Assembly: GCA_964630265.1 (NCBI GenBank)
Contig: CAZVRW010000050.1
Span: 1 to 25,184 of the forward strand
Reading direction: 5' to 3'
Length of the DNA: 25,184 nucleotides
Source of the DNA: CAZBWP01 sp964630265
GTDB taxonomy: Bacteria > Pseudomonadota > Alphaproteobacteria > Rhodospirillales > Defluviicoccaceae
Positions 8,115 to 15,707 of the stretch are shown here, one piece after another. The notes beneath the pieces are model-generated. The model did not search any database, was not told the DNA's origin, and saw only the letters and a program-made list of their open reading frames with translations. The translations under genes and the position numbers were made by a program. Position 1 is the first letter of the stretch. Each line of letters starts with the position of its first letter.

Positions 8115-11100
8115 TCAATGAAAGTCCCGGGTCTGCACATCGAATTTTGCTTCGTCAGCACGGCCGGGAGTGGCATCGCGCGCAAGGCTGCCGAGCAACG
8201 GCGTTAGGTCCCACAGTCGTTCGGCGAGAATGTGGACGACCTGACCCTGGCGTTGCACCGGCCCGTCGACGCCGATCATCGCGGCAGTGAGCACCACTTG
8301 GCGAAACCGTTCGAAGATCTTCGGCCAGATGATCAGATTGGCTTGGCCGGTCTCGTCCTCGAGCGTGATGAAGACAACGCCATTGGCGCTGCCGGGCCGC
8401 TGGCGGGTGACGACGATGCCGGCGACGTAGCGGCGGTCTCCATGGGATGTCCTGGCCAAGCGCTCTGCCGGAACGACACCGCGCCTTGCCAGCCGCCCGC
8501 GCAGCAACGCCACCGGGTGTGCCTTCAGGGACAGTCGCAAGGTTCTGTAATCGTTGGCGACCTGCTCACCGGCGCTGATGGCCGGCAGCGTCACATCAGG
8601 TTCGGCCGGCGGATCGAACGCGTCGGCTGCAGCAAACAGGGCGAGTGGTGTCTCGTCCAGCCTGCGTACCGCCCAAAGCGCACGTTGACGATCGAGTCCC
8701 ACGGAGCCAAACGCGTCGGCGCGGGCCAGCGTTGTCAGCGCCGGCACGCCCACGCCGGCGCGCCGCCACAGGTCGGCGATCCCCGGATAGCCGTTACCAC
8801 GGGACGCCGTGAGCGCTTCGGCGTCGCGCATCGTCAGCCCCTTGACCTGTCGGAAGCCCAGCCGCAGCGCAACGCCGTTCACAGAGTCGGCGGCCGGCTC
8901 CAGGGTGTTGTCGACGGCGCTCAGGTTGACGTCGACGGGGCGAACGACGACGCCATGTCGGCGGGCGTCGCCGACGATCTGTGCCGGCGCGTAGAAGCCC
9001 ATGGGCTGGCTGTTGAGCAGCGCGCACGCGAACGCCGCTGGGTAGTGGCACTTCAGCCAGGACGAGACATAGACGAGCAGCGCGAAGCTCGCCGAATGAG
9101 ACTCGGGAAAGCCATAATTGGCGAACCCCTCGATCTGCCTGAAGCAGCGATCGGCGAAGGTGGGATCATGACCGCGCGCCACCATGCCTTGCACGAACGC
9201 CTCGCGATAGGCATGGATGGCGCCGCTGCGGCGAAAGGTGGCCATGGCGCGGCGCAACCCGTCGGCTTGGCTCGGCGTGAAGCCGGCGGCGACGATGGCG
9301 ATTTTCATCGCCTGTTCCTGGAACAGCGGGATGCCGAGGGTCTTGCCCAGGACCTCGCGCAGGTCTTCGGTGGGATAGACGATCGGTTCCTCGCCGTTGC
9401 GACGACGCAAATAAGGATGGACCATGTCGCCCTGGATCGGCCCAGGCCGGACGATCGCCACCTCGATCACCAAATCATAGAAGCAGCGAGGCTTCAGACG
9501 CGGCAGCATCGCCATCTGCGCCCGGCTCTCCACCTGGAACACGCCGACGGAGTCCGCCGCGCACAGCATGTCGTAGACGGCCGGATCCTCTGCCGGCACC
9601 GTCGCCAACGTATAGCGGCGACCGTGGTGCAGGGCGATCAGGTCAAACGCCTTGCGCACGCAGGTCAGCATGCCGAGGCCGAGCAGATCGATTTTCAGAA
9701 TCCCGAGCGCGTCCAGATCGTCCTTGTCCCATTCGATGACCGTACGGTCGATCATCGCCGCGTTCTCGATGGGCACGACGGCGCTGAGCGGGCTCTTGGT
9801 GATCACCATGCCACCCGTGTGCTGCGACAGGTGCCGCGGAAAGCCGATCAGCGTGCCGGCAAGGCGCAGCGTCATGCGCACGGTGCGGTCGCCGGGGTCG
9901 AGGCCGACTTCGCGAATCGCCGCGTCGGTGATCGCGTCGGTATGGCGCCGCCACAGCGCGCCCTGCAGGGCGACGATGGCATCATTGCTGAGACCGAGGA
10001 CCTTGCCGACCTCGCGGACGGCACTCTTGGTGCGATAGCGGATGACGGTGGCTGTCATCCCCGAATGCTCGCGTCCGTGCTTGCGATAGACGTACTGGAT
10101 CACCTCCTCGCGGCGCTCATGTTCGAAGTCGACGTCGATATCCGGCGGTTCATTGCGCTCGACACTGACAAAACGCTCGAACAATAGCTCGATCCGTGCC
10201 GGATCAACCGCCGTGATGCCGAGGCAATAACAGACCGCCGAGTTGGCGGCCGAGCCGCGTCCCTGGCAAAGGATGCCGCGATCGCGGGCGAAGCGAACGA
10301 TGTCGTGGACCGTGAGAAAATAGGGGGCGAACGCCAACTGCTCGATCAACGCGAGTTCATGGCGGAGGCTGCGCTCAACGTGGTCCGGTACGCCTTCTGG
10401 GTAGCGTTCGGCGGCACCGATCCAGGTGAGCCGCGCCAAGTCTTCCTGCGGCGTGCGGCCGCCGGCGACGGCATCGACCGGGTACTCGTAGCGCAGTTCG
10501 TCCAGGCTGAAGCGGCAGGCGTCGGCGACGGCGATGGTGTTGGCAATCGCCTCCGGGTGATCGCGGAACAGCCGCGCCATCTCGGTAGGCGCCTTCAGAT
10601 GGCGCTCGGCATTGGCGAACAGGCGGAAACCGGCAGCGTGCAGCGTGCAGCCGTCGCGGATGCAGGTCAGGACGTCCTGCAGCGGCCGTCGCTTGGCGGC
10701 ATGAGCATGCACGTCATTGGTCGCGAGCGGCGGCACGCCGGCCGCTGCGGCGTGCGCGACCAGGGCTTGCAGGCGTTGTTCGTCATCACCCATAAAATGT
10801 TGTGAAACGCAAACATAAACCCGTGCATTAATCATATGTTTCAGGACAACGAGAGTGTCGCTGAAGGTCGCGTCGGGATCGACGGGGGGGACGACCGCGA
10901 AGATCTGGCCTTCGGCATGGGCGGCGAGATCGCCGGCCGTGAGGGAGCATCCGCCCTTCGCGGCGCGACGCCGGCCGAGGGTGATCAATTGGCAAAGGCG
11001 GCCATAGGCGGCGCGGTCCGTGGGGAAACAAAGGACGTTCGGTGCGTCTTCCAGATCGAGGTGGGCACCAACGACGAGACGCACGCCGGCCTGTTTCGCC

Positions 11101-11261
11101 GCCACGTGAGCGCGGACGACGCCGGCCAGGGTATTGCGGTCGGTGATCGCGATAGCGGCAAGCCCCAGTATCGCCGCTGTCGCCATCAGTTCCTCGGGAT
11201 GGGACGCGCCCCGGAGAAAGCTGAAGTTGGTTGCGACCTGCAGTTCGGCGTAGGCGGTCAC
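8115..11261 (-). CDS. dnaE2: Error-prone DNA polymerase DnaE2
   Basis: Alpha-type C-family polymerase that carries out mutagenic translesion synthesis together with ImuA and ImuB after DNA damage. It has 1048 residues, within the DnaE2 range. In order: an N-terminal PHP domain (YAELQVATNFSFLRGASHPEE, with the catalytic histidines degenerate as usual for DnaE2), a palm with the acidic motif PDIDVDF at about residues 370-377, RGSAANSAVCYC before it, QHTGGMVI, the FQEQAMKIA and NYGFPESHSASFALLVY segments, a helix-hairpin-helix stretch, and a C-terminal OB domain (VVFITLEDETGQANLIIWP). The start is a GTG whose last two bases begin the TGA stop of the upstream ribbon-helix-helix gene (GTGA overlap), with only a weak ribosome binding site, implying translational coupling. 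It is the last gene of the LexA-controlled operon. Confidence 0.96.
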   Translation of the reverse strand: MTAYAELQVATNFSFLRGASHPEELMATAAILGLAAIAITDRNTLAGVVRAHVAAKQAGVRLVVGAHLDLEDAPNVLCFPTDRAAYGRLCQLITLGRRRAAKGGCSLTAGDLAAHAEGQIFAVVPPVDPDATFSDTLVVLKHMINARVYVCVSQHFMGDDEQRLQALVAHAAAAGVPPLATNDVHAHAAKRRPLQDVLTCIRDGCTLHAAGFRLFANAERHLKAPTEMARLFRDHPEAIANTIAVADACRFSLDELRYEYPVDAVAGGRTPQEDLARLTWIGAAERYPEGVPDHVERSLRHELALIEQLAFAPYFLTVHDIVRFARDRGILCQGRGSAANSAVCYCLGITAVDPARIELLFERFVSVERNEPPDIDVDFEHERREEVIQYVYRKHGREHSGMTATVIRYRTKSAVREVGKVLGLSNDAIVALQGALWRRHTDAITDAAIREVGLDPGDRTVRMTLRLAGTLIGFPRHLSQHTGGMVITKSPLSAVVPIENAAMIDRTVIEWDKDDLDALGILKIDLLGLGMLTCVRKAFDLIALHHGRRYTLATVPAEDPAVYDMLCAADSVGVFQVESRAQMAMLPRLKPRCFYDLVIEVAIVRPGPIQGDMVHPYLRRRNGEEPIVYPTEDLREVLGKTLGIPLFQEQAMKIAIVAAGFTPSQADGLRRAMATFRRSGAIHAYREAFVQGMVARGHDPTFADRCFRQIEGFANYGFPESHSASFALLVYVSSWLKCHYPAAFACALLNSQPMGFYAPAQIVGDARRHGVVVRPVDVNLSAVDNTLEPAADSVNGVALRLGFRQVKGLTMRDAEALTASRGNGYPGIADLWRRAGVGVPALTTLARADAFGSVGLDRQRALWAVRRLDETPLALFAAADAFDPPAEPDVTLPAISAGEQVANDYRTLRLSLKAHPVALLRGRLARRGVVPAERLARTSHGDRRYVAGIVVTRQRPGSANGVVFITLEDETGQANLIIWPKIFERFRQVVLTAAMIGVDGPVQRQGQVVHILAERLWDLTPLLGSLARDATPGRADEAKFDVQTRDFH

Positions 11262-11473
11262 GGTCCGTCGGGCGTCGTTTCGCTGAGTTGGCGCGTTGGG
11301 GCATCCGGTTTCAGGCTGCGCAGGTGCGGCGGCAGATGGGCAGGGTGGGCCCGAATATGGTCGGTCAGGATCTGCCGAACCTCGGCTTCCATCGAACGGT
11401 TGTGTGACTTTGCCAAGTTTTTGAGCGCTTCGACGATGCCGTCGTCGAGATTGCGTATGGTCAAGTTCGCCAT
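11258..11473 (-). CDS. FitA-like ribbon-helix-helix DNA-binding protein, no toxin partner
   Basis: A 71-residue protein whose first 45 residues match the Arc/FitA ribbon-helix-helix fold: a beta strand MANLTIRNLD, then helices around EALKNLAKSHNRSMEAEVRQ. The tail from residue 46 is proline-rich and probably disordered. FitA proteins are normally antitoxins encoded just before a PIN-domain FitB toxin; here the next gene is dnaE2, overlapping by four bases, and no toxin is present. AAGGA lies nine bases before the ATG. It lies 53 bases after imuB, in the same direction. A likely role is autoregulation or tuning of dnaE2 expression; this is inference. A decayed toxin-antitoxin pair is the main alternative. 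Confidence 0.85.
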   Translation of the reverse strand: MANLTIRNLDDGIVEALKNLAKSHNRSMEAEVRQILTDHIRAHPAHLPPHLRSLKPDAPTRQLSETTPDGP

Positions 11474-11496
11474 GAGAGATCGTCCTTTGCCATTTG

Positions 11497-11516
11497 TTCT
11501 TGCAACGTATTCTTGC
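11497..11516. repeat. 13-base-period direct repeat before the ribbon-helix-helix gene
   Basis: TTCTTGC occurs at 11497-11503 and again at 11510-11516, separated by AACGTA (read as GCAAGAA twice on the coding strand). It sits 24-43 bases before the start of the FitA-like gene. Paired short repeats of this size are the kind of site bound by ribbon-helix-helix proteins, which often autoregulate. Whether it is an operator is an inference. Confidence 0.4.
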
Positions 11517-11526
11517 TATGCCCTGG

Positions 11527-13125
11527 TCACCCGAACAGGCCGTGCAGATACCATCGCGGGGACGTGCAGGCGCGATAGGGACCTTCGCGGAACACCCAGA
11601 AGCGGCGGCCGGCGTCGTCTTCCAGGCAGAAGTAGTCGCGGCTGCTGGCCAGCCGTTCTGGCGTCAAACCATCGTCCTCCAGCCACCACTCGGGGCCGAT
11701 GCGTTCCGGTCCCTCGGCGGCAACGATGCGGTGGCGGAAGCGGCCGCGTTGCAATAGCGCTGGCGGTCCATCGGGAACGGGGGCGAGCACCTGCACCGGC
11801 TCTGGTGTCGGCAGCAACATGGCCGGCCGCGGCTGCCGCGGCCGGTGTCCTGCTGCCGCGGTGGCTGGGTCGACAAGGGCCAAAGGATTGGCGGCGGGAA
11901 CCGGTCGGCAGGCGCGTTCGGGCAGATGGCTGGCGCGCGCCGTCAGACGGACGACATTGCGGGGATGCAGGCGATTGCCGAGGCGATCGAGCAGCCGCGC
12001 GAGATCCTCGCCGGGAGCGTTGATGTCGGTTTGCAACGTCGTCTGCACCGCCGCCAGCGGTTCGACGATCGTCGCCGCCAGGATCGCAGTCTCCACCCCG
12101 AAGCCCGGATCGAGATCGTCCAGCTTCTCGCGGAACAGCCGCGCCAGATGATCGGGATCGCGCACCGGGCGGCCGGTGCCAATGGCGGCCCGGGCGACGG
12201 CGCCATCGACGCGGAACAGCGCCAGTTCCAGCCGCCGGGCACCGCGGCGTGCTGCCTCCAGCCGTTGGCACAGATCACCGAGCAACTGGTGCGCCGCCGC
12301 GGCGATGTCATCCTGCCGGCCGATCGGTTCGGCGAAGGTGAGGCGAACACGGAACGCCGGCACCGGTCGGTGCGGCGAGATCGGCTCATCGGCGCGACCG
12401 AGGGCTCGATCGAGACATTTGAGCACGGCGTCGCCGAAGCGGGCGGCAAGCGGCGCGCGTGGCAATGCTGCCAGGTCGCCGATCCGTCTGAGGCCGACCA
12501 GGTCGAGATCGGCGATGGTCGCCGGCGGTAGCCGTAGGCCGGCAATCGGCAGCGGCGCCAGGGCGGTCTCAGCGTCCCCTGATGCGAGGATCGCGATACG
12601 TGTGCCGCCGAAGCGGGCGACGGCCCAGGCGGCTCCCGGCGTATCGGCGACGGCCGCCACGGCGGCCAGATGGAACCTGCCCAGTCGATTGACGAGATCG
12701 GCGAGCAGCGCCGCCTCGTCGCCGAACAGGTGGGCGCAGCCGGTGATGTCGAGCCACACCCCGGCATCGCCGCCGTGACCGCCGACGCGCGGGCTGTCGG
12801 CGTCCGCTGCCGTCCAAGGCGTGTAGCGGCCGCACCAGTCGGCAAGGTTCTCGAGGAGGGTGCGGTCGCCGGCGGGATCCGCCTCGGCAACGGCGAGATT
12901 GGGCAGTACGGCGCGCGCCTCGGCGAGCGGCATCCCGGGAGCAATACCGACGGCCGCGGCGGTCGGGTTGACGGCGACAACGCGCATGCCGCCGTGCGTG
13001 GCGGTGATGGTCGCCAACGGCGAGACTAGGGACGTCGCCGATTCAGTGGGCCGGGCGACCGTCCGCCGCCGGTGCAGCCGGTCGGTGGCGAACGTCGGCA
13101 ACCACAGAGAGATCACCCGTCGCAT
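11527..13125 (-). CDS. imuB: ImuB, catalytically inactive Y-family polymerase subunit
   Basis: Hub protein of the mutasome; in characterised systems ImuB lacks polymerase activity, binds the beta clamp, and recruits ImuA and DnaE2. With a start at ATG 13125 (RRVISLWLPTFATDRLHR) the protein has 532 residues. It shows the Y-family N-terminal part, the family segment WLDITGCAHLFGDEAALL, a helix-hairpin-helix region near LDLVGLRRIGDLAALPR, and the standard C-terminal block RDYFCLEDDAGRRFWVFREG followed by PRWYLHGLFG. The Y-family catalytic acidic residues are not in their expected contexts, as in other ImuB proteins. The start has GGAG seven bases upstream and lies 83 bases inside imuA in another frame. 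It is LexA-controlled through the imuA promoter. Confidence 0.94.
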   Translation of the reverse strand: MRRVISLWLPTFATDRLHRRRTVARPTESATSLVSPLATITATHGGMRVVAVNPTAAAVGIAPGMPLAEARAVLPNLAVAEADPAGDRTLLENLADWCGRYTPWTAADADSPRVGGHGGDAGVWLDITGCAHLFGDEAALLADLVNRLGRFHLAAVAAVADTPGAAWAVARFGGTRIAILASGDAETALAPLPIAGLRLPPATIADLDLVGLRRIGDLAALPRAPLAARFGDAVLKCLDRALGRADEPISPHRPVPAFRVRLTFAEPIGRQDDIAAAAHQLLGDLCQRLEAARRGARRLELALFRVDGAVARAAIGTGRPVRDPDHLARLFREKLDDLDPGFGVETAILAATIVEPLAAVQTTLQTDINAPGEDLARLLDRLGNRLHPRNVVRLTARASHLPERACRPVPAANPLALVDPATAAAGHRPRQPRPAMLLPTPEPVQVLAPVPDGPPALLQRGRFRHRIVAAEGPERIGPEWWLEDDGLTPERLASSRDYFCLEDDAGRRFWVFREGPYRACTSPRWYLHGLFG

Positions 13126-13873
13126 CGCGCCACTCCACAATCCAGGTCTTCGGTGAGGCGGTCGCCGCCCGGCCGCGACAGCGCTCAAGCTCGAGCCGCC
13201 ACACCGGCCGCGGTCGACGATTGCCATCGCTCCGCACCGCGCCGACCCGCCAGCGCGTCATCGCCGGCGTCGTTCCATTCATTGCGGCGGCCGGACGTAT
13301 CAGGATCGCCGGTATCCCGTGCGTCTCCGCCGCCAGTTGCAGCCGTCGCAGCGTCGTCGTCCGGTCGGTCTCGATCTCACCGACGACGGCTGCGGGCGCT
13401 CTGCTGCGAAGCGCCTCCTCCAGCGCCCACAAGATGTCGGATTCACGCCTTGCCTGGACAACGACAAGCCGCGCGGGGTCCAGCCCGAAGGCGGCGAGTC
13501 CCGGTCCGTACAGTCCGGGCACGCGCCGACACCACACAATCGTGCCGCCGCTTCCCGCCAGCCGCCCCGCCAATACCGCAGCGAAGCCGATTGCCGGGAC
13601 GCCGCCGTCGACAGCAAGGATCTCGTGGAGGGCGGCATGCGGCAGGCCACGCCAGGGAAGGGTGATGTCGATCGTGGCGACACCGAGAGACAGCGTCTTG
13701 ACGTTGCCGCCGCCGAGGGGGGCGGATCCGCCACCGCCGAGCCTTCGGATACCGGCTTCCAATGCGGCAATCACCGTCGAATCCGGCCGCGCCAACGCCG
13801 CTGTCCTGGTTGCTGTTCCGGCCGCTGTCGCCCGGGTCGTCGAAGAACCACTGTTCATGCTTCGCGCCTGCAA
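13043..13873 (-). CDS. imuA: ImuA, RecA-like mutasome protein
   Basis: First gene of the SOS mutagenesis operon. ImuA resembles RecA/SulA and works with ImuB and DnaE2 in damage-induced mutagenesis. The 276-residue frame has a low-complexity Ala/Thr start, then the RecA-like core: PWRGLPHAALHEILAVDGG, an AGRLAGSGGTIVWCRR strand, LDPARLVVVQARRESDILWA and LRRLQLAAETHGIPAILIRP. No Walker A motif is evident, as is usual for ImuA. The C-terminal block WIVEWRDATGDLSVVADVRHRP is family-typical and overlaps the start of imuB by 83 bases. Start: TTG at 13873 has GAGG four bases upstream; ATG at 13858 (five residues shorter) is an alternative. A LexA box and promoter lie immediately upstream. Confidence 0.92.
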   Translation of the reverse strand: MQARSMNSGSSTTRATAAGTATRTAALARPDSTVIAALEAGIRRLGGGGSAPLGGGNVKTLSLGVATIDITLPWRGLPHAALHEILAVDGGVPAIGFAAVLAGRLAGSGGTIVWCRRVPGLYGPGLAAFGLDPARLVVVQARRESDILWALEEALRSRAPAAVVGEIETDRTTTLRRLQLAAETHGIPAILIRPAAAMNGTTPAMTRWRVGAVRSDGNRRPRPVWRLELERCRGRAATASPKTWIVEWRDATGDLSVVADVRHRPAAPAADGRPAH

Positions 13874-13896
13874 AAGGCCTCTGGAGAATCACCTTT

Positions 13897-13911
13897 GTTC
13901 TCTATGTGTTC
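13897..13911 (-). promoter_or_regulatory. LexA (SOS) box of the imuA operon
   Basis: GTTC-N7-GTTC is present exactly (13897-13900 and 13908-13911; GAAC-N7-GAAC on the minus strand), the established LexA binding sequence of alphaproteobacteria. It overlaps the -10 box of the predicted imuA promoter and lies 24 bases before the TTG start. LexA binding here would block RNA polymerase; RecA-driven LexA cleavage after damage would release the operon. Confidence 0.88.
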
Positions 13912-13936
13912 TAATTATTTTCAGTCCCGCCGTCAA
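13908..13936 (-). promoter_or_regulatory. Sigma70-type promoter of imuA-imuB-dnaE2 operon
   Basis: On the minus strand TTGACG (13936-13931; five of six consensus bases) is followed by a 17-base spacer and TAGAAC (13913-13908; four of six). The -10 box shares bases with the first GAAC half of the LexA site. The predicted transcription start is near 13901, giving a leader of about 28 to 42 bases. Confidence 0.72.
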
Positions 13937-14077
13937 GGTGCGGAATTCGCCACCGGCGCACCACCGTTTCGCGGCCATCTTGGACTGGAGCGTTTTCCGC
14001 GCTGGTGGGTGCCGTGATTTCCCTTTAGGCTCCAGCTGTTGACTGCACCAAACCAGTGCGGCACCAGGGGAGGCACA

Positions 14078-14830
14078 ATGGATCTCTGGCAGTGCCCGGC
14101 CATCGTCACGGGCGCCGCGTCCGGACTCGGCGCGGAAACCGCTCGACATTTGGCCGACGAAGGTGCGCGGGTCACCTTGATCGACATCGACGAGCCGCGC
14201 CTTGACGCCGTCTCGCGGGACATCGGCGGTCTCGCCATCCCGTGCGATGTCTCGGACGCAGACGCGACCGAGGCCGCCGTGGCGCGGGCTCGGGAGACCC
14301 ACGGCATCGCGCGCGTCCTTGTCCACTGTGCCGGGCGAGGTTTGTCGCAGAGCATCATCGGCGATGATGGGCCCATTCGCCTCACCAATTTCCGCGAATT
14401 GGTGGAAGTCAATCTCATTGCCACCTTCAACATGATGCGGCTGGTCGCATCCGACATGGCGACCGTCGAGCCGACGGCGCATGGGGAGCGCGGCGTCATC
14501 ATCGTCACCGCATCGGCCTCGGCGTACGAGGCGCAGATCGGCGAGGCGGCCTACGCCGCGTCCAAGGGTGGCGTTGCCAGCATGATCTTGCCAGCGGCGC
14601 GCGAACTCGGCCCGTTGGGGGTCAGGGTCAACGGCATCGCCCCGGGCCTGTTCGGCACGCCGACGCTGTTCGCTATGGAGCGCAATCTTGACCCGCGTCT
14701 CGCCCAGTCGATCCCATTCCCGAGCCGTTTCGGTGATCCGGCCGAGTTCGCCATGCTGGCCGTGCACGTAATGAAAAATGTGATGATCAATGGCACGGTG
14801 ATCCGCATTGACGGCGGGCACCGACGTTAG
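14078..14830 (+). CDS. SDR-family 3-hydroxyacyl-CoA dehydrogenase-like oxidoreductase
   Basis: A 250-residue classical short-chain dehydrogenase, NAD(H)-dependent and cytoplasmic. The cofactor motif TGAASGLG is at residues 11-18, with LIDID after the second strand indicating an acidic residue that favours NAD over NADP. The catalytic set is Asn112 (VNLIATF), Ser146, Tyr159 and Lys163 (YAASK). The segments AAYAASKGG, GLFGTP and IPFPSRFGDPAEFA are close to 3-hydroxy-2-methylbutyryl-CoA / type-10 17beta-hydroxysteroid dehydrogenases, suggesting action on short or branched 3-hydroxyacyl-CoA; the substrate is inferred. ATG 14078 has GGGGAGG four bases upstream; an earlier in-frame TTG at 14039 is unlikely. 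A PPSR gene follows after 40 bases. Confidence 0.88.
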   Translation: MDLWQCPAIVTGAASGLGAETARHLADEGARVTLIDIDEPRLDAVSRDIGGLAIPCDVSDADATEAAVARARETHGIARVLVHCAGRGLSQSIIGDDGPIRLTNFRELVEVNLIATFNMMRLVASDMATVEPTAHGERGVIIVTASASAYEAQIGEAAYAASKGGVASMILPAARELGPLGVRVNGIAPGLFGTPTLFAMERNLDPRLAQSIPFPSRFGDPAEFAMLAVHVMKNVMINGTVIRIDGGHRR

Positions 14831-14870
14831 TTGGGCACCACAATCAAACGTTAGTCGGCACGGCGATCCC

Positions 14871-15707
14871 ATGTCCCTCGGCACCACTCACACGACCATC
14901 ACCCTTTATCTCGTCTCCCACGCGTCGGGAGAACTGATCGAGATGCTGGCGCGCAATGCCGTCGCCCAACTCGACGGCGTCAGGATCGAGCGACGGCTGT
15001 GGAAATTCGTCCGTAACCTGGGTCAGATCCCGGATATCCTTGCCGCCATCAGCACCAGTCCGGGCTATGTTCTGCATAGCATCGCGGCGTCGGATATCAG
15101 GGAAGCCCTGGAGATCGGCTGCAGTCGTTTGGCGACCCCGTGCACGTTCTCGCTGGAGCCTCTGGTCAGCGAGTTGTCGAGGCATTTCGACGTTGCGGTG
15201 CGCTATCGTTCGAGCGCCCGTGACGTGATCGACGAAGAATATTACCAGCGTGTCGAGGCCATGAAGTACGCCATCGCGCACGACGACGGCATGGCCACGG
15301 ACGATCTTGAGGACGCCGATGTCGTGCTCATCGGTGTCTCGCGGGTCACCAAGACGCCAACCTGTATGTACCTCGCATCGCGCGGCATCAAGGCGGCCAA
15401 TGTGCCGCTCGTGCAGGGCGTCGCGTTGCCGGATCCCGTGCTGAATGCCAAGCGTCCCCTTGTCGTCGGCTTGACCATCGACCCGGCACGTCTGTCCATG
15501 ATCCGATCGGCTCGGGCCCGAATTCTTCGGATGGACGCCGACAGCGACTATTCGAATGTCGACACGATGCGCACCGAACTGCAGGACGCCCGCCGGCTGT
15601 ATGCGCGGCGCGGCTGGCCGGTCATCGATATCTCCAATCGTTCGATCGAGCGCACTGCCGACATGATCATCGCCCTCCTGAAAAAGCGTGAAACGAATGC
15701 CGAGTGA
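14871..15707 (+). CDS. PPSR-type kinase/pyrophosphorylase (PEP synthase or PPDK regulator)
   Basis: A 278-residue member of the DUF299 family, cytoplasmic. These proteins inactivate pyruvate phosphate dikinase or PEP synthase by ADP-dependent threonine phosphorylation and reactivate them by phosphate-dependent removal, thereby setting flux between pyruvate and PEP. The P-loop-like motif GVSRVTKTPT is at residues 155-164, with TITLYLVSHASGE at the start, VPLVQGVALP, and the C-terminal RRGWPVIDISNRSIERTA. Which of the two enzymes it controls cannot be told, since neither is in the window. ATG 14871 gives the family-normal start; no good ribosome binding site precedes it, but a near-duplicate ACGTTAGT sequence occurs in its leader. 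It overlaps the next gene by 11 bases. Confidence 0.9.
   Translation: MSLGTTHTTITLYLVSHASGELIEMLARNAVAQLDGVRIERRLWKFVRNLGQIPDILAAISTSPGYVLHSIAASDIREALEIGCSRLATPCTFSLEPLVSELSRHFDVAVRYRSSARDVIDEEYYQRVEAMKYAIAHDDGMATDDLEDADVVLIGVSRVTKTPTCMYLASRGIKAANVPLVQGVALPDPVLNAKRPLVVGLTIDPARLSMIRSARARILRMDADSDYSNVDTMRTELQDARRLYARRGWPVIDISNRSIERTADMIIALLKKRETNAE

Noticed and set aside
8232..10187. Long plus-strand frame opposite dnaE2 (651 codons)
   Set aside because: It lies wholly antisense to a full-length DnaE2 with intact motifs. The product is a His/Arg/Asp-rich mix without domain pattern, as expected from reversed GC-rich codons.
11258..11473. Functional toxin-antitoxin pair at the FitA-like gene
   Set aside because: No PIN-domain or other toxin frame adjoins it on either side; the next gene is dnaE2 and the previous is imuB.
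14824..14861. Near-duplicate ACGTTAGT...GGCAC sequences before the PPSR gene
   Set aside because: Two short copies only, one overlapping the SDR stop region; too little to support a named element.
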